Of a DNA stretch of 7,492 nucleotides, positions 5,562 through 7,492 are shown piece after piece. The stretch comes from Thermoanaerobacterales bacterium (GTDB lineage Bacteria; Actinomycetota; Acidimicrobiia; Acidimicrobiales; JACDCH01), in assembly GCA_017577565.1 (NCBI GenBank), contig PKRH01000144.1:1-7492 (forward strand), given 5' to 3'. The notes under the pieces were generated by a model. It saw only the letters and a list, made by a program, of their open reading frames with translations. It ran no database searches and was not told the DNA's origin. The position numbers and the translations under genes are program-made. Numbering within the stretch: position 1 is the stretch's first letter; each line of letters opens with the position of its first letter.

Positions 5562-6230
5562 GTGACCGAACAGGCAGCCGAGGTCGACCAGCTCCGCGCG
5601 TCCGACGGGCGCGTGCCGGGACGGCGCGGGCGGGCGACCCGTCAGCGCCTGCTCGACTGCACGGCCGAGATGCTGCGCACGACGAGCTACCGGGCGATCA
5701 AGGTCATCGACATCGCCCGGGAGGCGGGCACCTCGCCGGCGACCTTCTACCAGTACTTCGCGGACGTCGAGGCGGCCATCCTCGTGCTGGCCGAGGAGAT
5801 GGCCGCCGACGGCGAGCGCCTCGTGCAGCTCGTCCGGGAGGGCACCTGGCGGGGCAAGGCCGGCTACCGGACGGCGCTCGCGCTGACCGACGCCTTCCTC
5901 GAGTTCTGGGACGAGCACCGACCCGTGCTGCGGGTCGTCGACCTGGCGACCGACGAGGGCGACCACCGGTTCCGCAACATCCGGGTCAAGGTCCTCAACG
6001 CGGTGGTGCGCGAGCTGGCGGCGGTCATCGCCCGCTTCCAGGAGGAGGGGCGCAACACGGGCGTCGAGCCCATGGCCCAGGCCGGCACGCTGGTGGCGAC
6101 GCTGGCCAGCGTCGCCGCCCACCACGCCGGCTTCGAGTACTGGGGCTTCCGCACCGACGACGTGCGGGTCTCCGTCGCCCGCACGGTCTACTGGGGCACC
6201 ACCGGCCAGCGCCCGCCGGCCGACGGCTGA
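5562..6230 (+). CDS. TetR-family transcriptional regulator
   Basis: DNA-binding repressor, 222 aa, with a typical TetR layout. A basic N-terminal tail (GRRGRATRQ, 20-28) leads into helix 1 (RLLDCTAEML), then the helix-turn-helix at about 45-68 (AIKVIDIAREAGTSPATFYQYF, the signature recognition helix of the family), then a helical ligand and dimer domain to about 205. The ligand is not predictable; the neighbourhood of acyl-CoA ligase, thiolase and dehydrogenase makes an acyl-CoA or the free acid a reasonable guess. GTG 5562 lies 7 nt after a TATCCT -10 box, so translation is likely leaderless. A near-perfect palindrome overlaps this promoter and a stronger version overlaps the ligase promoter, suggesting autorepression plus control of the ligase. 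The second luciferase-like gene starts 122 nt downstream. Confidence 0.95.
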   Translation: MTEQAAEVDQLRASDGRVPGRRGRATRQRLLDCTAEMLRTTSYRAIKVIDIAREAGTSPATFYQYFADVEAAILVLAEEMAADGERLVQLVREGTWRGKAGYRTALALTDAFLEFWDEHRPVLRVVDLATDEGDHRFRNIRVKVLNAVVRELAAVIARFQEEGRNTGVEPMAQAGTLVATLASVAAHHAGFEYWGFRTDDVRVSVARTVYWGTTGQRPPADG

Positions 6231-6236
6231 GAGGGG

Positions 6237-6251
6237 CGGCCCGGGCGGCCG
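6237..6251 (+). terminator. Weak candidate terminator after the TetR gene
   Basis: CGGCC (6237-6241) and GGCCG (6247-6251) form a short GC-only stem with a 5-nt loop, shortly after the stop codon, with no T-tract. Such stems are common in DNA of this composition. Confidence 0.2.
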
Positions 6252-6273
6252 GGCGTGTCACCCCGTTTCGTGT

Positions 6274-6288
6274 CGCGTGCGCTACGCG
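6274..6288. promoter_or_regulatory. Short inverted repeat upstream of the second monooxygenase promoter
   Basis: CGCGT (6274-6278), GCGCT spacer, ACGCG (6284-6288), placed where the -35 of the TACCGT promoter would lie. It is unrelated in sequence to the TGACG-N3-CGTCA palindromes. Only 5-bp GC-rich arms, so it may be chance. Confidence 0.2.
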
Positions 6289-6299
6289 GCGTCCTGGGC

Positions 6300-6305
6300 T
6301 ACCGT
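6300..6305 (+). promoter_or_regulatory. -10 box of the second monooxygenase gene
   Basis: TACCGT, the same hexamer as at the ligase promoter, about 48 nt before GTG 6353, giving a leader of roughly 40 nt. A ribosome binding site GGGGGAG (6341-6347) lies 5 nt before the start, so this gene is read with a leader, unlike its neighbours. No clear -35. Confidence 0.4.
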
Positions 6306-6352
6306 CGCCACCCGAACGGCTCGGACTGGGGACGGCCGCAGGGGGAGACATC

Positions 6353-7321
6353 GTGACGCGCGACGCTGGGGAACGGGTGGCGTTCGGCTTCCAGCTGCCG
6401 ATCCAGGGCCAGCCGGCCGCCTTCGCCGAGGGCTGGGAGTCCCGGGCCGGCGCCCAGGAGCTGGCCACCGTCGCCCGGGTCGCCGAGCGGGCCGGCTTCG
6501 CCGCGCTCGCCGTCGCCGACCACGTGGCGGTGCCCAAGAGCCGGGCGCCGACGGTGGGCACGACGTGGTGGGACTGCGTCGCCACCCTCGCCTACCTGGC
6601 CGCCGTCACCGAGCGCATCCGCCTGCTCAGCCACGTCTACGTGCTGCCGTTGCGGCACCCGCTGCTGGCGGCGAAGCAGTGGACGACGCTCGACGCCCTC
6701 TCCGGCGGGCGCACGATCCTCGGCGTGGGGGCGGGCGACCTCGAGGGCGAGTTCGCGGCGCTCGGCGTCGACTTCCACCGCCGGGGCGCCCTGCTCGACG
6801 AGGCGCTCGCCGCGCTGCGGGCCGCGCTCGACGGCGAGTTCTCCTCGCACGAGGGCCCGACGTGGCGCTACGAGGAGGTGGGCCTCTCGCCCCGGCCCGT
6901 GCAGCACCGGGTGCCGATCTGGGTGGGCGGGGCGTCGGCCGCGGCCCGCCGCCGGGCGGCCCGGTGGGGCGACGGCTGGCTGGCGGTCGGCCCGCCCGAG
7001 GGCGGCCTCTCCGCCGCCGTCGCCGAGGTCCACGAGCTGCGCGAGCGCTACGGCCGGGCCGACGAGCCCTTCACGATCGGCGCCATGTCCGGCCCGCTCT
7101 ACGTCGGCGAGCCCCGGTGGGACGTGGGGCGGGCGGTCCACGGCTCGCCCGAGCAGATCGCCAGCTTCCTGCGGTCGATCGCCGGCCTCGGCGTCGACCA
7201 GATCCAGGTCAGCTTCCGCAGCCGCGACGTGCACGAGCTGTACGACCAGCTCCGGGTGTTCGGGGCCGAGGTGGCGCCGCTGGTGGCCGCCGGGGCCCGC
7301 CGCCCCGTCAGATCAGGCTGA
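6353..7321 (+). CDS. Luciferase-like (LLM class) F420/flavin-dependent oxidoreductase 2
   Basis: Second TIM-barrel oxidoreductase of the luciferase-like superfamily, 322 aa, likely F420- or FMN-dependent. Seen: ADHVAVPKS (55-63), TERIRLLSHVYVLPLRHPL (86-104), LSGGRTILGVGAG (116-128), EFAALGVDFHRRGA (133-146), the Gly-rich segment RVPIWVGGASAAARRRAARWGDGW (186-209), and a C-terminal barrel end LGVDQIQVSF. Motif order and wording (HVYVLP, LSGGR, LGVGAG, EFAAL, RRGA) match the gene at 4629-5507, so the two are paralogues. They are clearly diverged: this one has an extra N-terminal stretch and lacks the aromatic-rich insert after SDHVV. GTG 6353 has a clear ribosome binding site 5 nt upstream. 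Its 3' end overlaps the opposite-strand dehydrogenase by 14 bp. Substrate unknown. Confidence 0.9.
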   Translation: MTRDAGERVAFGFQLPIQGQPAAFAEGWESRAGAQELATVARVAERAGFAALAVADHVAVPKSRAPTVGTTWWDCVATLAYLAAVTERIRLLSHVYVLPLRHPLLAAKQWTTLDALSGGRTILGVGAGDLEGEFAALGVDFHRRGALLDEALAALRAALDGEFSSHEGPTWRYEEVGLSPRPVQHRVPIWVGGASAAARRRAARWGDGWLAVGPPEGGLSAAVAEVHELRERYGRADEPFTIGAMSGPLYVGEPRWDVGRAVHGSPEQIASFLRSIAGLGVDQIQVSFRSRDVHELYDQLRVFGAEVAPLVAAGARRPVRSG

Positions 7322-7492
7322 GGCCGCCGTCGACCGCCAGCACCTGGCCGGTGACGTAGCTGGCGTCGTCGGACAGCAGGAAGCAGGTCGCGGCCGCCAC
7401 CTCCCACGCCGTGCCCTGGCGCCCGAGCGGGATGGGCGTGCGGCCCCGCGACGGCCGCCCGGCGGTGGCCAGGCGCCCCATCGGCGTGTCGA
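7308..7492 (-). CDS. Short-chain dehydrogenase/reductase, C-terminal 60 residues (5' part outside window)
   Basis: The frame read on the minus strand from 7490 to the TGA at 7310-7308 gives 60 residues. They include DTPMGR, a typical post-catalytic DTPM segment after the PG turn, then RTPIPLGRQGTAWEVAAATCFLLSD, then ASYVTGQVLAVDGGLSLI at the C-terminus. The last element (Y-x-TGQ-x-L-x-VDGG) is the standard end of classical NAD(P)-dependent SDR enzymes. The Rossmann glycine motif and the Ser-Tyr-Lys catalytic residues lie beyond the window. The substrate is not predictable; many such enzymes in catabolic clusters oxidise hydroxyacyl-CoAs or alcohols. It converges on the second luciferase-like gene with a 14-bp overlap of the coding ends. 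Confidence 0.9.
   Translation of the reverse strand, partial: DTPMGRLATAGRPSRGRTPIPLGRQGTAWEVAAATCFLLSDDASYVTGQVLAVDGGLSLI

Noticed and set aside
7301..7313. Thirteen bases identical to the right part of the ligase operator (2526-2538)
   Set aside because: The left half-site TGACG is absent and the match lies at overlapping gene ends, not near a promoter; most likely coincidence.

Overview
The window is a high-G+C (about three quarters G+C by eye), densely packed chromosomal segment. It has actinobacterial features: GTG starts, TAnnnT -10 boxes placed 6-7 nt before the start codon (leaderless promoters), two luciferase-like monooxygenases of the F420/flavin type, a DUF4383 membrane protein, and SCP2-type thiolase and FadD-like genes. 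The gene mix resembles lipid, steroid or aromatic catabolism clusters of Acidimicrobiia or Mycobacteriales. I cannot place it more closely from sequence alone. I see no mobile element, CRISPR array, tRNA or rRNA, and no gene-free stretch longer than 300 bases.

Left part: a 5'-truncated SCP2-type thiolase (+) converges on an acyl-CoA ligase (-). Upstream of the ligase on the same strand is a two-domain VOC/glyoxalase-like protein. A divergent 128-bp gap separates it from a small four-helix DUF4383 membrane protein (+). Middle and right, all on +: an isochorismatase-fold protein with no recognisable catalytic triad, a luciferase-like monooxygenase about 40 nt downstream (probably one transcript), a TetR regulator, and a second luciferase-like monooxygenase. 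The last of these overlaps by 14 bp the 3' end of a partial short-chain dehydrogenase (-) that runs off the window.

The most informative signal is regulatory. A perfect 21-bp inverted repeat (core TGACG-N3-CGTCA) sits over the -35/spacer region of the acyl-CoA ligase promoter. A 17-bp near-perfect relative (TGATG-N3-CGTCA) sits at nearly the same place in the promoter of the TetR gene 3 kb away. The simplest reading is that the TetR protein represses itself and the ligase through this palindrome, possibly with an acyl-CoA as inducer. Together with the thiolase, ligase, monooxygenases and dehydrogenase, this suggests a small acyl-CoA-responsive catabolic regulon whose substrate cannot be read from the sequence. 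The first ~38 bases are T/G-rich and unlike the rest, and look like a damaged contig end.
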